Positions 25,528 through 34,169 of a stretch of DNA of 64,000 nt are shown piece by piece. The stretch's first letter is position 1. Each line of letters opens with the position of its first letter. The translations under genes were made by a program, and so were the position numbers. Origin of the DNA: Streptomyces sp. NBC_01341 (GTDB lineage: Bacteria; Actinomycetota; Actinomycetes; Streptomycetales; Streptomycetaceae); the NCBI RefSeq assembly GCF_035946055.1, contig NZ_CP108364.1:2480001-2544000 (forward strand). The letters run 5' to 3'. The notes beneath the pieces are model-generated. The model did no database searches, was not told the DNA's origin, and saw only the letters and a list, made by a program, of their open reading frames with translations.

Positions 25528-27269
25528 CGCTGCCTCCCCGACGCGAGCAGTTCCTCGATCTCGGGCTCGATCCGCTGGTGCAGCGGGGTCAGTTCGCCCC
25601 GCAGGAACAGCCTCCGCATGGCGGCCCGTTCCACCTTGCCGCTGGTCGTGCGGCGCACCGTGCCGGGGCGGACCAGCAGGACTCCGGAGGTCCGGATCTC
25701 GTACTCCTCGCTCAGCCGTCTCTGGACCGCGGTCGCGAGGGCCGCCAGGTCGACGTCGTAGCGGCTGCGGGCGCGGAGTTCCTGGACGATGACGACGCGT
25801 TCGCGCTCGCCGGGCACCGCGAAGGCGGTGGCAGCGCCGAAGAGTCCGCTGACCTGCTGCACGGTGCGTTCCAGGTCCTGCGGGTAGAGGTTGCGGCCGG
25901 CGACGACGATCATGTCCTTCAGCCGCCCGGTGACATGGAGCAGGCCCTCGCTCAGCACGCCGAGGTCACCGGTGCGCAGATACCCTTCGCCGCCTCCCTC
26001 GATACGGCGGTCGAAGGTCGCCGCGGTCTCCGCGGGGCGGGCCCAGTAGCCGGGACCGACGCTCTCGCCGCGGACCCAGATCTCGCCGATCCGGCCGTCG
26101 GGCAGGGCGCGGCAGGTCTCCGGGTCGACGATGCGCAGCTCCGCCGAGGCCGCGGGTCCGCAGTGCGCGAGCGTCCTGGCCCGGCCGGCGGGTGCCGTGA
26201 GCACACCGGTCTCCAGCGCGGCGGCGTCGACGGTGCGGGTGGCCGCCGCCGGAGCGGTGGGGGTGCCGGAGACGAGGAGGGTCGCCTCGGCCAGTCCGTA
26301 GCAGGGGGTGAGTGCGCCGGGGCGCAGTCCCGCCGGGGCGAAGCGCTCGGCGAAGTCCGCGAGGACGTGAGGGGTGACGGGCTCCCCTCCGTCGACGGCG
26401 ACCTCCCAGTGGGACAGGTCCAGGCCCGCGATCTGCGAGTCGTTGATCCGGCGTACGCACAGCTCGTACGCGAAGTCGGGCGCTCCGCTGACGGTCAGCC
26501 CGTAGCGCGAGACGGTCTCCAGCCAGTTCGCGGGCCGCTTGACGAAGGAGCGCGGGGTCATGAGCACGGAGGTGCCGCCGAGCCACAGGGCGTGGAGCAA
26601 CTGGCCGACGAGGCCCATGTCGTGGTGGAGGGGCAGCCAGCCGCCCATCCGGATCCCGGGCCGGGTGCCGAGCGCGTCGGCGATGGCCCGCTGGTTGGCG
26701 AGCAGGCTCCGGTGGGTGACGACGACCCCGCGCGGGTCGCGGGTGGAGCCGGACGTGTACTGCAGGTAGGCGACCGTGTCCGGGGTGGCCGCGAAGGGCT
26801 CGGCCGGGGTGTGGGCGGTGGTCGCGGCGGGGCCGTCGGCCAGCAGGCAGACGACCTGGCCGTGGCCCGTGCGCGCGAGCAGCTGGGAGACCTCGGCCGC
26901 CTCCTCGGTGGAGGTGAGGACGCAGGTCGCCGCCGAGTCCTTGACGATGCCCGCGATCCGGTCGTCGTGGTGGCCCCGGCCGCCGGGCGGGGCGACGGGG
27001 ACGGCGATCGCTCCGGCGTACAGGCAGGCCAGGAAGCCGGTGGTGAACAGTTCGCGTGAGCGGTGCGCGATCAGCACCCGCTCCCCCGGCGCGACATGGC
27101 GGCGCAGCGCGGCGGCCAGCGTGCGGGCGGCGCGGTCGAGTTCGCCGTACGCGACGGTCCGGGGCCGCAGGCCGCCGTCCCGCTCGGTGAGGAGGATGAG
27201 GGCCTCCCGGTCCGGCGTGCCGGCGGCCTGGGCCTGGATGTGTTCCGTAAAAGTCTGGTGACCGTTCAC
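25524..27269 (-). CDS. fatty-acyl-AMP ligase (FAAL)
   Basis: 581 residues from GTG 27269, which follows GGGAGGGGGAGG; ATG 27284 lies inside that ribosome site. ANL-superfamily motifs: LQYTSGSTRDPRGVVVTHRS (P-loop), GGWLPLHHDMGLVGQLLHAL (FAAL-specific style), TPCYGLAEATLLVSG, YLRTGDLGVL and GRLKDMIVVAGRNLYPQDLE, with Lys in RRTTSGKVERAAMRR. FAALs activate a carboxylic acid as acyl-AMP and hand it to an ACP rather than CoA. The obvious acceptor is the ACP-AT protein two genes on. Substrate unknown; likely a short branched or unsaturated acid that primes the polyketide. Confidence 0.92.
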   Translation of the reverse strand: MNGHQTFTEHIQAQAAGTPDREALILLTERDGGLRPRTVAYGELDRAARTLAAALRRHVAPGERVLIAHRSRELFTTGFLACLYAGAIAVPVAPPGGRGHHDDRIAGIVKDSAATCVLTSTEEAAEVSQLLARTGHGQVVCLLADGPAATTAHTPAEPFAATPDTVAYLQYTSGSTRDPRGVVVTHRSLLANQRAIADALGTRPGIRMGGWLPLHHDMGLVGQLLHALWLGGTSVLMTPRSFVKRPANWLETVSRYGLTVSGAPDFAYELCVRRINDSQIAGLDLSHWEVAVDGGEPVTPHVLADFAERFAPAGLRPGALTPCYGLAEATLLVSGTPTAPAAATRTVDAAALETGVLTAPAGRARTLAHCGPAASAELRIVDPETCRALPDGRIGEIWVRGESVGPGYWARPAETAATFDRRIEGGGEGYLRTGDLGVLSEGLLHVTGRLKDMIVVAGRNLYPQDLERTVQQVSGLFGAATAFAVPGERERVVIVQELRARSRYDVDLAALATAVQRRLSEEYEIRTSGVLLVRPGTVRRTTSGKVERAAMRRLFLRGELTPLHQRIEPEIEELLASGRQR

Positions 27270-27393
27270 GCCTCCCCCTCCCATGTCGTGACTCCGTCAA
27301 GAACGGGCCGCGACTGGCTCTGCTGTCGGCAAGGTAGGGGTGTGCCCTTGAGGGTTCCTCGACCTCGCCCCCGGATGTGCGGCGAACTCCGCT

Positions 27394-27585
27394 TCACGGC
27401 GCGGTCCAGGTGACCGCGGGCCGGTGACCGCCGCGCTTGACGGTCCATCCCGCGTAGGCCGCTCTGGTCTCCTCGTCCGGTTCCCCGGAGCGCCGGGCCA
27501 GAGCGAGGAGCACGGCCGTGACGGCTGCCAGCTCCGCCGCGTCGGGCCGGCCGCGGACCACGGTGATACGCATCGGATTCGCCAT
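27394..27585 (-). CDS. accE: acyl-CoA carboxylase epsilon subunit (AccE type)
   Basis: 63 residues starting MANPMRITVVRGRPDAAELAA, the conserved opening of actinobacterial carboxylase epsilon subunits, and ending in a Trp/Thr/Val-rich tail (YAGWTVKRGG). Epsilon subunits stimulate the carboxyltransferase hexamer. The only carboxyltransferase in the window is at 14372-15961, 11.5 kb away, and the two probably form a cluster-dedicated malonyl-/methylmalonyl-CoA supply. It lies between FAAL and the ABM gene on the same strand. Confidence 0.85.
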   Translation of the reverse strand: MANPMRITVVRGRPDAAELAAVTAVLLALARRSGEPDEETRAAYAGWTVKRGGHRPAVTWTAP

Positions 27586-27721
27586 GCCTACAGAGTGCGC
27601 GCACCTGCTCGAAGCGCGCTCGCGCCCGGGACGCGCCGGAGCCGGGGGCCCGTCCCGCCCGGCCCGGGGGCCGGGCGGGGCCCAGCGGCCCTCGGCTCCG
27701 GTGGTGCTGGTCGGGGTGGTG

Positions 27722-28351
27722 TCAGATCAGGACGCGCTCGTAGGCCACGTGCCGGGTGCGCTCCTCGACGACGTCCGCCGTCCGCCGCACCTGCTCGGCG
27801 AGCGCGCGGCGTCCGTCGTCGGCCAGGGCGCGTTCGCAGTCCTCGGAGTCCTGCCACCACTGCAGCCCGGTGTACACGTCGGGGCGGAGCGTGGAGCGCA
27901 GCAGGTCGCTCCCGCCGTAGCCGCCGAGCCGCGCGAAGTGCTCGCCCGACTCGGCGAAGTACCGCTCGAAGACCGCACGGTCGCCGAAGACCCTGGCCCG
28001 GGTCAGCAGGACGTTCGCGGACCCGACCACGGCGTCCGCCCTGAGCACCCGGGCGACGCTGACGGCCTGGTCCACCTCGGTGTCGACCAGGGGGCCGAGC
28101 TGTTTGACGTGGGCCTGGAAGGTGTCGTCGTGGACAGTGTCCAGGAAGCCTCTCGTGGTCCGCCAGTGCCCGAGGTGCACGTACACCTCCGGGCGCTCGA
28201 CGAGCTGGACGGTGACGAGGAAGTCGAAGTCCTCGCGTCTGCGCAGGTACTGGGAATGGTCCCTGAACTCGCGCTCGAACCGTTCGGTGTCGCCCTTCAC
28301 CTCGAACCGGTTGACCACCGTGAGAGGAGTGTCCTGACTACGATTGTGCAC
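27722..28351 (-). CDS. tandem ABM (SchA/CurD-like) polyketide-modifying protein
   Basis: 209 residues from GTG 28351, chosen because GGAGGA lies 5 nt upstream; ATG 28378 is possible. Two ferredoxin-like ABM-type halves follow each other (about 5-105 with VVNRFEVKGDTERFEREFRD and about 110-200 with LLTRARVFGDRAVFERYFAE). Such proteins in spore-pigment and angucycline/pentangular clusters act as cyclases or cofactor-free oxygenases on nascent aromatic chains. It overlaps the aromatase stop by 14 bp, so the pair is coupled, which supports a role in ring closure or early oxygenation. Confidence 0.8.
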   Translation of the reverse strand: MHNRSQDTPLTVVNRFEVKGDTERFEREFRDHSQYLRRREDFDFLVTVQLVERPEVYVHLGHWRTTRGFLDTVHDDTFQAHVKQLGPLVDTEVDQAVSVARVLRADAVVGSANVLLTRARVFGDRAVFERYFAESGEHFARLGGYGGSDLLRSTLRPDVYTGLQWWQDSEDCERALADDGRRALAEQVRRTADVVEERTRHVAYERVLI

Positions 28352-29324
28352 GCGCTTCCTCCGCGAACTGCTTGGCATGACGCAAGGTGGTGGAGCTGTT
28401 CGTGCCGAGGGACCTGCGCACCAGCGCCCGTGCCTCGGCGAGGGTGGCCTCGGGGCCGAGTGCGGTCCGTACGCCCTCGGGGTCCAGGGTCACGGTGTGC
28501 CAGGAGGTGGCCCTGACGGTGCCGTCCCCCAGCGACTCGATCACCCACCGGCCGGTGTGGCCGGCCATGGCGACGGGGACGCGGAGCTGCTTGTAGACGA
28601 TGACGTCGCGGTCCTCGAAGCAGACCCTGACCGAGGTGGTGTTGTGGGTGGAACCGTCCGGGCTGCGGGTGTCCATGTCCATGTGCTGGATGCCCGGCTC
28701 GTCCTCGGTGAGGTCGAGCCTGGCCACGTGCGGCAGCCGTTCGGGCCAGAGGTCCGCGCGGTCCAGGAAGGCGTAGACGTCACCGGCGGCACCGAAGACG
28801 GTCGCGGAGTCGCTGAAGGTGAAGTGGAGTTCCTCGCGCGCTTCGCCGAGCTCGGCGGTGTTCTTCAGGGCGAGGAGTTCGGCGCGGCTGTTGCCGTCGA
28901 CGGCTGCCTCGATGAGCTCCTCTGCGGCCGGGTCGCCGTCCACGGCACGGTAGTCGTGCAGGAGCGTGACGCGCGTGGTGCCGTCCTCGAGCTCCTGGAC
29001 GCGCCATTCGCCGCCCATGGAGGCGACGGGTGCGGCGGTGACCACCTGGCGGAAGGTGATGGTGCGGGCGACGGGGTCCAGGAGGCGGCGGGAGGTCCAG
29101 GTGCGGACCTTGTCGCCGGCGACGGCCCAGATGCGCAGGAGCTGGTCGCCGCCTTCCGCGGGGGCCTCCTCCAGCACCTCGACGTGCACGGTGGGCCCGA
29201 ACACCTGGGGCCACTCGGTGACGTCGGCCACGAGCGCGTAGACGGCGGCGGCGGACGCCGCCACGGTGATGGAGTGCTCCGTGACATGGAGTGCTTCGGT
29301 CTCGGACGTAGCGGTCGGCGCCAC
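28338..29324 (-). CDS. didomain aromatase/cyclase (SRPBCC type)
   Basis: 328 residues from GTG 29324, which follows AAGGGAAGG. Two START/Bet v1-like halves: about 1-140 (SITVAASAAAVYALVADVTE, then WPQVFGPTVHVEVLE) and about 150-320 (TVFGAAGDVYAFLDRADLWP). Didomain ARO/CYCs of the ActVII/TcmN class dehydrate and aromatise the first ring of C9-reduced polyketides; that fits the ActIII-type ketoreductase at 58390. Followed directly by the ABM protein. Confidence 0.92.
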   Translation of the reverse strand: MAPTATSETEALHVTEHSITVAASAAAVYALVADVTEWPQVFGPTVHVEVLEEAPAEGGDQLLRIWAVAGDKVRTWTSRRLLDPVARTITFRQVVTAAPVASMGGEWRVQELEDGTTRVTLLHDYRAVDGDPAAEELIEAAVDGNSRAELLALKNTAELGEAREELHFTFSDSATVFGAAGDVYAFLDRADLWPERLPHVARLDLTEDEPGIQHMDMDTRSPDGSTHNTTSVRVCFEDRDVIVYKQLRVPVAMAGHTGRWVIESLGDGTVRATSWHTVTLDPEGVRTALGPEATLAEARALVRRSLGTNSSTTLRHAKQFAEEARAQS

Positions 29325-29436
29325 GGCAAACCTTCCCTTCGAACAGTCCGCAGCAGGGCGGATCACAAGGCTGACATGAATGACTCAAGCGGAACTGGAG
29401 AAACGGTGGACTCGGCCGGGGAGTGCGGGACGGCCC

Positions 29437-30474
29437 TCAGGCGGCCCAGTCGGGGCGTTCGAGTACGTCGACGACGGCGCAGCCCCAGCTGTAGCCGGCG
29501 CCCACGCTGACCAGGACGATCCGGTCGCCGGGGCGTGCGCGGCCGGAGACCGTGAGGTGGTCGAGGCCCGCGAACTGGTCGCCGGCACCGAGGTGTCCGA
29601 CGGTCCGGTTCCACTCCCAGGTGGTGCGCTCCGGGTCGATGCCGAACGGCTTGTGGTAGATGGAGTCCAGCCGGCGGCGGCCGAAGTGCGGAAGCACCAC
29701 CCAGTCGGCGTCGGCGAGTTCGGACCCGGCGTCGGCCAGGGCCTGCTTGATGACCGTCTGCTGGCCGCTGTGGGCCCGGGTGATGGCGTACGAGATCCCG
29801 GCGCGGCCGACGAAGGCGCGCTTGGCCGCCTCGAAGTCGACGGGCATCCGGTGGCCGAACGGGGCGGTGGTGAAAGGGTCGTCGCCGCGGTGCAGCGGCT
29901 CCAGCTCGGGATCCGCGTACAGCGCGAGCGAGACCAGCCGGGCGAATCCGCCGCGCCGGGAGAGGACGAGCGAGGTGGCGCCGTCGGCGTACGGCGTGCC
30001 CGGGTCGGTGTTCCAGCGGTCGATGCCGGGGGCGCAGAACCGGTCGGCGGTGGTGAGGAGGGCGTCGCTGTGCCCGTGGCCCGCCGTGAGGTAGGCGGTG
30101 GCCAGGTCGAGCGCGGCGAGCCCGCCGTTGGACATCTGCCGGACCTCGATGGCCTGGCAGGTGTTGCCGAGCGCTTCGCGCTGGATGTAGGAGGCGACGG
30201 GCCACAGGTCCTGGCCCTGGTGGTAGGTGTCCGCGTGCAGCAGCAGATCGACGTCCCCGCCGAGGCTGCCGGACCGCTCCAGCGCGGTCCTGGCGGCGGC
30301 CACGGCCATCTCCGCGGCGGATTCGTGGGGCGAGTACGCCACCGACTCCATGCCGGTCGCGGCGGCCACCCGGGGCGGGCAGGCCCCGGAGGCGACCGCG
30401 TCGGCGACCGGGATTCGGGAGGGGAGCCGGGTGGAGGTCCCCCGTATGTAGACGTCTTCCAGACGCACTGTCAC
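29437..30474 (-). CDS. KSIII-like acyltransferase with Ser in place of Cys (DpsC-like)
   Basis: 345 residues, thiolase fold of the ketoacyl-ACP synthase III family. The residue normally occupied by Cys is Ser115 in RQMSNGGLAALDL, as in the daunorubicin starter enzyme DpsC, where Ser accepts the acyl-CoA starter. Other motifs: ITRAHSGQQTV and the C-terminal LVSVGAGYSWGCAVV. It probably selects the starter acyl-CoA and passes it to ACP or KS. Encoded between citramalate synthase (19 bp) and the aromatase on the same strand; a second, Cys-containing KSIII is at 41551. Confidence 0.85.
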   Translation of the reverse strand: MTVRLEDVYIRGTSTRLPSRIPVADAVASGACPPRVAAATGMESVAYSPHESAAEMAVAAARTALERSGSLGGDVDLLLHADTYHQGQDLWPVASYIQREALGNTCQAIEVRQMSNGGLAALDLATAYLTAGHGHSDALLTTADRFCAPGIDRWNTDPGTPYADGATSLVLSRRGGFARLVSLALYADPELEPLHRGDDPFTTAPFGHRMPVDFEAAKRAFVGRAGISYAITRAHSGQQTVIKQALADAGSELADADWVVLPHFGRRRLDSIYHKPFGIDPERTTWEWNRTVGHLGAGDQFAGLDHLTVSGRARPGDRIVLVSVGAGYSWGCAVVDVLERPDWAA

Positions 30475-30493
30475 TCCAGATGAGGTCGCGGGC

Positions 30494-32116
30494 TCAGCCC
30501 GTGGCGGCGGCCAGGGGCGGGGCGTCGTCGACCCGTCCGGGCGGCCCGTCGAGCAGGACGTAGTGGACGGCGTCGAGGAGCGCCTGCCAGCTGGCCGCCG
30601 TGGTGTTGCCGTCCACGCCGACGGTGCCCCAGTGGCGCTGCCCGTCCCGGTAGGAGATGAGCACCCGGGCCGCGGCCCCGCTCCCGGTCTCCCCGCTCAG
30701 CACCCGCACCCGGTAGTCGACGAGTTCGAGCCGGGCGAGGGCGGGGAAGCAGGGGTCCAGGGCGGTGTGCAGCGCGGTGTCCAGGGCGTTGACAGGGCCG
30801 TTGCCGTGGCCGGTCGCGGTGACGGGCCGGCCCTGCACCGTGAGACGCACGGTGGCCTCGGTGCGGACCTGCCCGCCGCTGGTGCCGGAGACGCCGACGG
30901 ACCACGACTCGACCTCGAAGGGCACGGGGCCGCGGCCTCCGGCCAGCTCCTCCCGCAGCAGGAGCGCGAAGGACGCGTCGGCGGACTCGAAGCTGTAGCC
31001 GCCGTTCTCCAGTTCCTTGACCCGCGCGGCGGCGCGGGCCACCTCGTCGGAGCCCGCATCGAGGTCGTACCCCAGCTCCCGTGCCTTCAGTTCGATCGAC
31101 GAGCGGCCGCCCATGTCGGAGACGAGGGTGCGCATGGTGTTGCCGACGAACTCCGGCGTGGTGTGCTGGTAGAGGTCGGGGTCGACCCGCAGCGCGGACG
31201 CGTGCAGGCCGGCCTTGTGGGTGAAGGCCGAGCCGCCGATGTACGGCGCGGCAGCGCTGCCCGGGACCTGGGTCAGTTCGGTGACGGCCCGGCCGGTCGC
31301 CGCGAGCCCGCGCAGTTTCTCCAGGGGCACGACCTCCCGGCCGCGCTTGAGCACCAGGTTGGCGATCACGGTGAACAGGTCCGCGTTGCCGCAGCGTTCG
31401 CCGTAGCCGTGTGCGGTGCCCTGCGCCTGGACCGCTCCGGCGTCGATCGCCGCCATGGTGTTGGCGACGGCGCACCCGGTGTCGTTGTGGCAGTGGATGC
31501 CGAGCGGCGCGCCCGTCAGCGCGAGGGTCTCGCCGACCACGGCGCCCACCTCGTCGGGCAGCGAGCCTCCGTTGGTGTCGCACAGGACGACGGTCTCGGC
31601 GCCGGCCTCGGCCGCAGCCCGCACGACGGCGAGCGCGTACTCGCGGTTGAGCAGGTAGCCGTCGAAGTAGTGCTCGGCGTCGACGAACACCCTCCGGCCC
31701 GCATGCACCAGGTGGCGTACGGTGCCGCTGATCATCGCCAGGTTCTCGGCGAGGGTGGTGCGCAGGGCGTTGCGCACATGCCCGGTGTGGCTCTTGGCCA
31801 CGAGGGTCACCACCGGGGTCTCGGCCTCAAGCAGGGCGCGTACCTGCGGGTCGAGGGAGGCGGGTACGCCGGGACGCCGGGTGGCGCCGAAGGCGGCGAG
31901 CACGGCGTTCTTCAGGTCGAGCTCGGTCCGGGCCCGGTGGAAGAACTCGGTGTCCTTGGGCACGGCACCCGGCCAGCCGCCCTCGATGAATCCGACCCCG
32001 AGGTCGTCGAGCCGGCGTGCGACGGCGAGCTTGTCCTCGACCGTCAGCACCATGCCTTCCTGCTGGGTGCCGTCGCGCAGGGTCGTGTCGTAGAGCTGGA
32101 AGCTCTGCTCGGCCAT
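30494..32116 (-). CDS. cimA: (R)-citramalate synthase
   Basis: 540 residues. HMGL-like TIM barrel with YDTTLRDGTQQEGMVLTVED at the N-terminus, metal-binding HCHNDTGCAVANTM and the linker SAFTHKAGLHASAL, then a LeuA-type C-terminal regulatory domain (about 390-520). Long CimA-like proteins condense pyruvate and acetyl-CoA to citramalate, the first step of the threonine-independent route to 2-oxobutyrate, and so to isoleucine, 2-methylbutyryl-CoA or propionyl-CoA. In a BGC it suggests that a branched C5 or C3 starter is made in bulk. Homocitrate or isopropylmalate synthase are less likely, given length and motif context. Confidence 0.88.
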   Translation of the reverse strand: MAEQSFQLYDTTLRDGTQQEGMVLTVEDKLAVARRLDDLGVGFIEGGWPGAVPKDTEFFHRARTELDLKNAVLAAFGATRRPGVPASLDPQVRALLEAETPVVTLVAKSHTGHVRNALRTTLAENLAMISGTVRHLVHAGRRVFVDAEHYFDGYLLNREYALAVVRAAAEAGAETVVLCDTNGGSLPDEVGAVVGETLALTGAPLGIHCHNDTGCAVANTMAAIDAGAVQAQGTAHGYGERCGNADLFTVIANLVLKRGREVVPLEKLRGLAATGRAVTELTQVPGSAAAPYIGGSAFTHKAGLHASALRVDPDLYQHTTPEFVGNTMRTLVSDMGGRSSIELKARELGYDLDAGSDEVARAAARVKELENGGYSFESADASFALLLREELAGGRGPVPFEVESWSVGVSGTSGGQVRTEATVRLTVQGRPVTATGHGNGPVNALDTALHTALDPCFPALARLELVDYRVRVLSGETGSGAAARVLISYRDGQRHWGTVGVDGNTTAASWQALLDAVHYVLLDGPPGRVDDAPPLAAATG

Positions 32117-32232
32117 CGCCCCTCCCTTGTCCTGTGTGCGCCGGCGATGGCCGGCCGCTGTCCGGATACTTCCCCCACGGTCCGGCGGCGGGCCGGAGAA
32201 AGGCTCGAGCGGTGATGGACCGTGCGCACACG

Positions 32233-32282
32233 ACGGTGCGGCGGGAGCGGACGGCAGAGGCCGTCCGCTCCCGCCGCACCGT
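32233..32282. terminator. 23-bp perfect hairpin between MFS exporter and cimA
   Basis: Left arm 32233-32255 (ACGGTGCGGCGGGAGCGG...) and right arm 32260-32282 are exact complements around an AGAG loop. It lies after the exporter's stop and upstream of cimA, both leftward, so it should end exporter transcription. Confidence 0.85.
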
Positions 32283-32301
32283 GAGCGGGGGTGTTACGGA
32301 G

Positions 32302-34071
32302 TCAGGAAGCCGGGGCGGCCTCGGGGGCCTTGCCGGCCTCCTCCTCGTCCTCGGGGGCTTCCAGCCTCATCTGCCGCGGAATCGCGAGCATCAGGAGGAA
32401 GGCGAGGACGACGACTCCGCCGAAGACCCACAGGGTGGTCTGCAGGCTGCCGGCGAAGGACGTTCCGGTGGCGTCCTTGGCGTAGCCGGCCAGGACCGGG
32501 GCCGCCTGCTGGTTCTGGAGCGCGGGGACGGCGCAGCTCTCCGGGACGACAGCCGGGTCCTTCTCCTCGACCCGGTCGACCGCGCACGTCCGGTAGGCCG
32601 CGACGGTGGTGTCCGCATCCCCCGGGGTGAGCCCGGCGGTGGCGACGAGTTCCCTGCGCAGTTCCGCGGACTGGTCGTCGATCGCCGTTCCGGTGTTGCC
32701 CACCAGTCCGGCGAAGAAGACGACGCTGACCAGGGCGCCGCCGACGGCGAAGCCGAGCTGGGCGTTGGTGTGAACGATGCCGGAGGCGGAGCCCGCGTCC
32801 TTCTGCGGCACCTCGGAGATCACGATCTGCGGCAGCGGGGCCGCGATGAGACCGAAGCCGAGACCGATCAACAGCATCGGCACCACGAGCTGCCAGGAGC
32901 TGATGCCGCTGCCGTACTCGCCTGCCGCCCACAGGAAGGCCAGCGCGCCGACCACGGTGACGACCGCACCGGACTGCAGCACCTTGCGACCGAACTTGGG
33001 CACCAGGACGACCATGGCCGCCGAGGAGGTGAGGAAGGCGCCGATGCAGAACGGGAGGCTCGTGAGCCCCGAGCGCATCGGCGACCAGCCGAGGCCGACC
33101 TGCATGTAGACGGTCCAGCCGATGTTGAACATGCCGATGCCGACGTAGAAGGCGAGGTTCACGCCGAGCCCGGAGGAGAAGCTGCGGATACGGAACAGCG
33201 CCAGCTCCACGAGCGGTGAGCCGTCCAGGAGGGTCTTCTTCTTCTGCCACAGGATGAAGGCGACGAGCACCGGCACCGACGCGGCCATCGACACGAAGCC
33301 CCACAGCGGCCAGCCCAGTTCGCGGCCCTGGAGCAGCGGGAAGATCAGCAGGAGCAGACCGGCGGTGGCGAGGACGACGCCCCTGACGTCGAGCTTCAGG
33401 GCGTGCGGTGCCTTGGACTCACGGAGCACGCGCGGGGCGTAGATCAGCCCGAGGATGCCGACCGGGATGTTGATGAGGAAGATCAGACGCCAGCCGAGGC
33501 CGAAGAGGTCCCACTCGGCAAGCGGTCCGCCCGCGCCCATGCCGACCGCGGCGGCCACACCGGCCACACCGCCGTACATGGCGAAGGCGCCGGCCCGCTC
33601 CTTGGCGGAGAAGGTGACGTGGATGATGGCGAGGATCTGCGGAACCATGACTCCGGCGAAGGCGCCCTGGATCATGCGGGACGCGACCAGCTGCCAGGGC
33701 TCCTGGGCGATTCCGGCTCCCAGCGATGCCAGCGTGAAGCCGGCGACGCCGAGGAGGAACATCCGCTTGCGGCCGTAGATGTCGCCCAGCCTGCCGCCGA
33801 GGATCAGCATCAGCGCGAAGCTGAGCTGATAGCCCACCAGCACCCACTGGATGATGGAGTAGCCGCCGCCGATGCCTTGCTGGATGGTCGGGGCCGCCAC
33901 GTTCGCGATGGTGCCGTCCAGCATGTCCATGAAGGCGGCGACGAGCAGCACCAGCAGGGCCATCCAGCGCTTCGGGTCGGGCGGCGCCGCACCGGTTCGC
34001 TTGTCCGCAGCCGTCTCGTCCCTTGCCACCTCCGTCTCCGTGGACGGAGCCTGCTCGGAGGAAATAGCCAT
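32302..34071 (-). CDS. MFS drug exporter, DHA2 (14-TM) family
   Basis: 589 residues from ATG 34071. After a ~40-residue cytoplasmic tail the first helix contains LVAAFMDMLDGTIANVAAPT, the DHA2 motif D1-like segment, and motif A-like GGRLGDIYGRKRMFLLGVAG follows. A hydrophilic loop near residues 480-540 (with Cys at QSAELRRELVA...TCAVD) is extra-cytoplasmic. It probably exports the product and gives self-resistance. Followed by a strong terminator and preceded by the racemase-like gene. A second exporter is at 51080. Confidence 0.92.
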   Translation of the reverse strand: MAISSEQAPSTETEVARDETAADKRTGAAPPDPKRWMALLVLLVAAFMDMLDGTIANVAAPTIQQGIGGGYSIIQWVLVGYQLSFALMLILGGRLGDIYGRKRMFLLGVAGFTLASLGAGIAQEPWQLVASRMIQGAFAGVMVPQILAIIHVTFSAKERAGAFAMYGGVAGVAAAVGMGAGGPLAEWDLFGLGWRLIFLINIPVGILGLIYAPRVLRESKAPHALKLDVRGVVLATAGLLLLIFPLLQGRELGWPLWGFVSMAASVPVLVAFILWQKKKTLLDGSPLVELALFRIRSFSSGLGVNLAFYVGIGMFNIGWTVYMQVGLGWSPMRSGLTSLPFCIGAFLTSSAAMVVLVPKFGRKVLQSGAVVTVVGALAFLWAAGEYGSGISSWQLVVPMLLIGLGFGLIAAPLPQIVISEVPQKDAGSASGIVHTNAQLGFAVGGALVSVVFFAGLVGNTGTAIDDQSAELRRELVATAGLTPGDADTTVAAYRTCAVDRVEEKDPAVVPESCAVPALQNQQAAPVLAGYAKDATGTSFAGSLQTTLWVFGGVVVLAFLLMLAIPRQMRLEAPEDEEEAGKAPEAAPAS

Positions 34072-34169
34072 GGTGTACCTCTCAGATCTTGGGGGGACCG
34101 GGATAGTCCTTGGGGGGTTCCGCAGGTGGCTGGACAGCCTTGGACCATCGGACCGCAGGATGCCCGATG

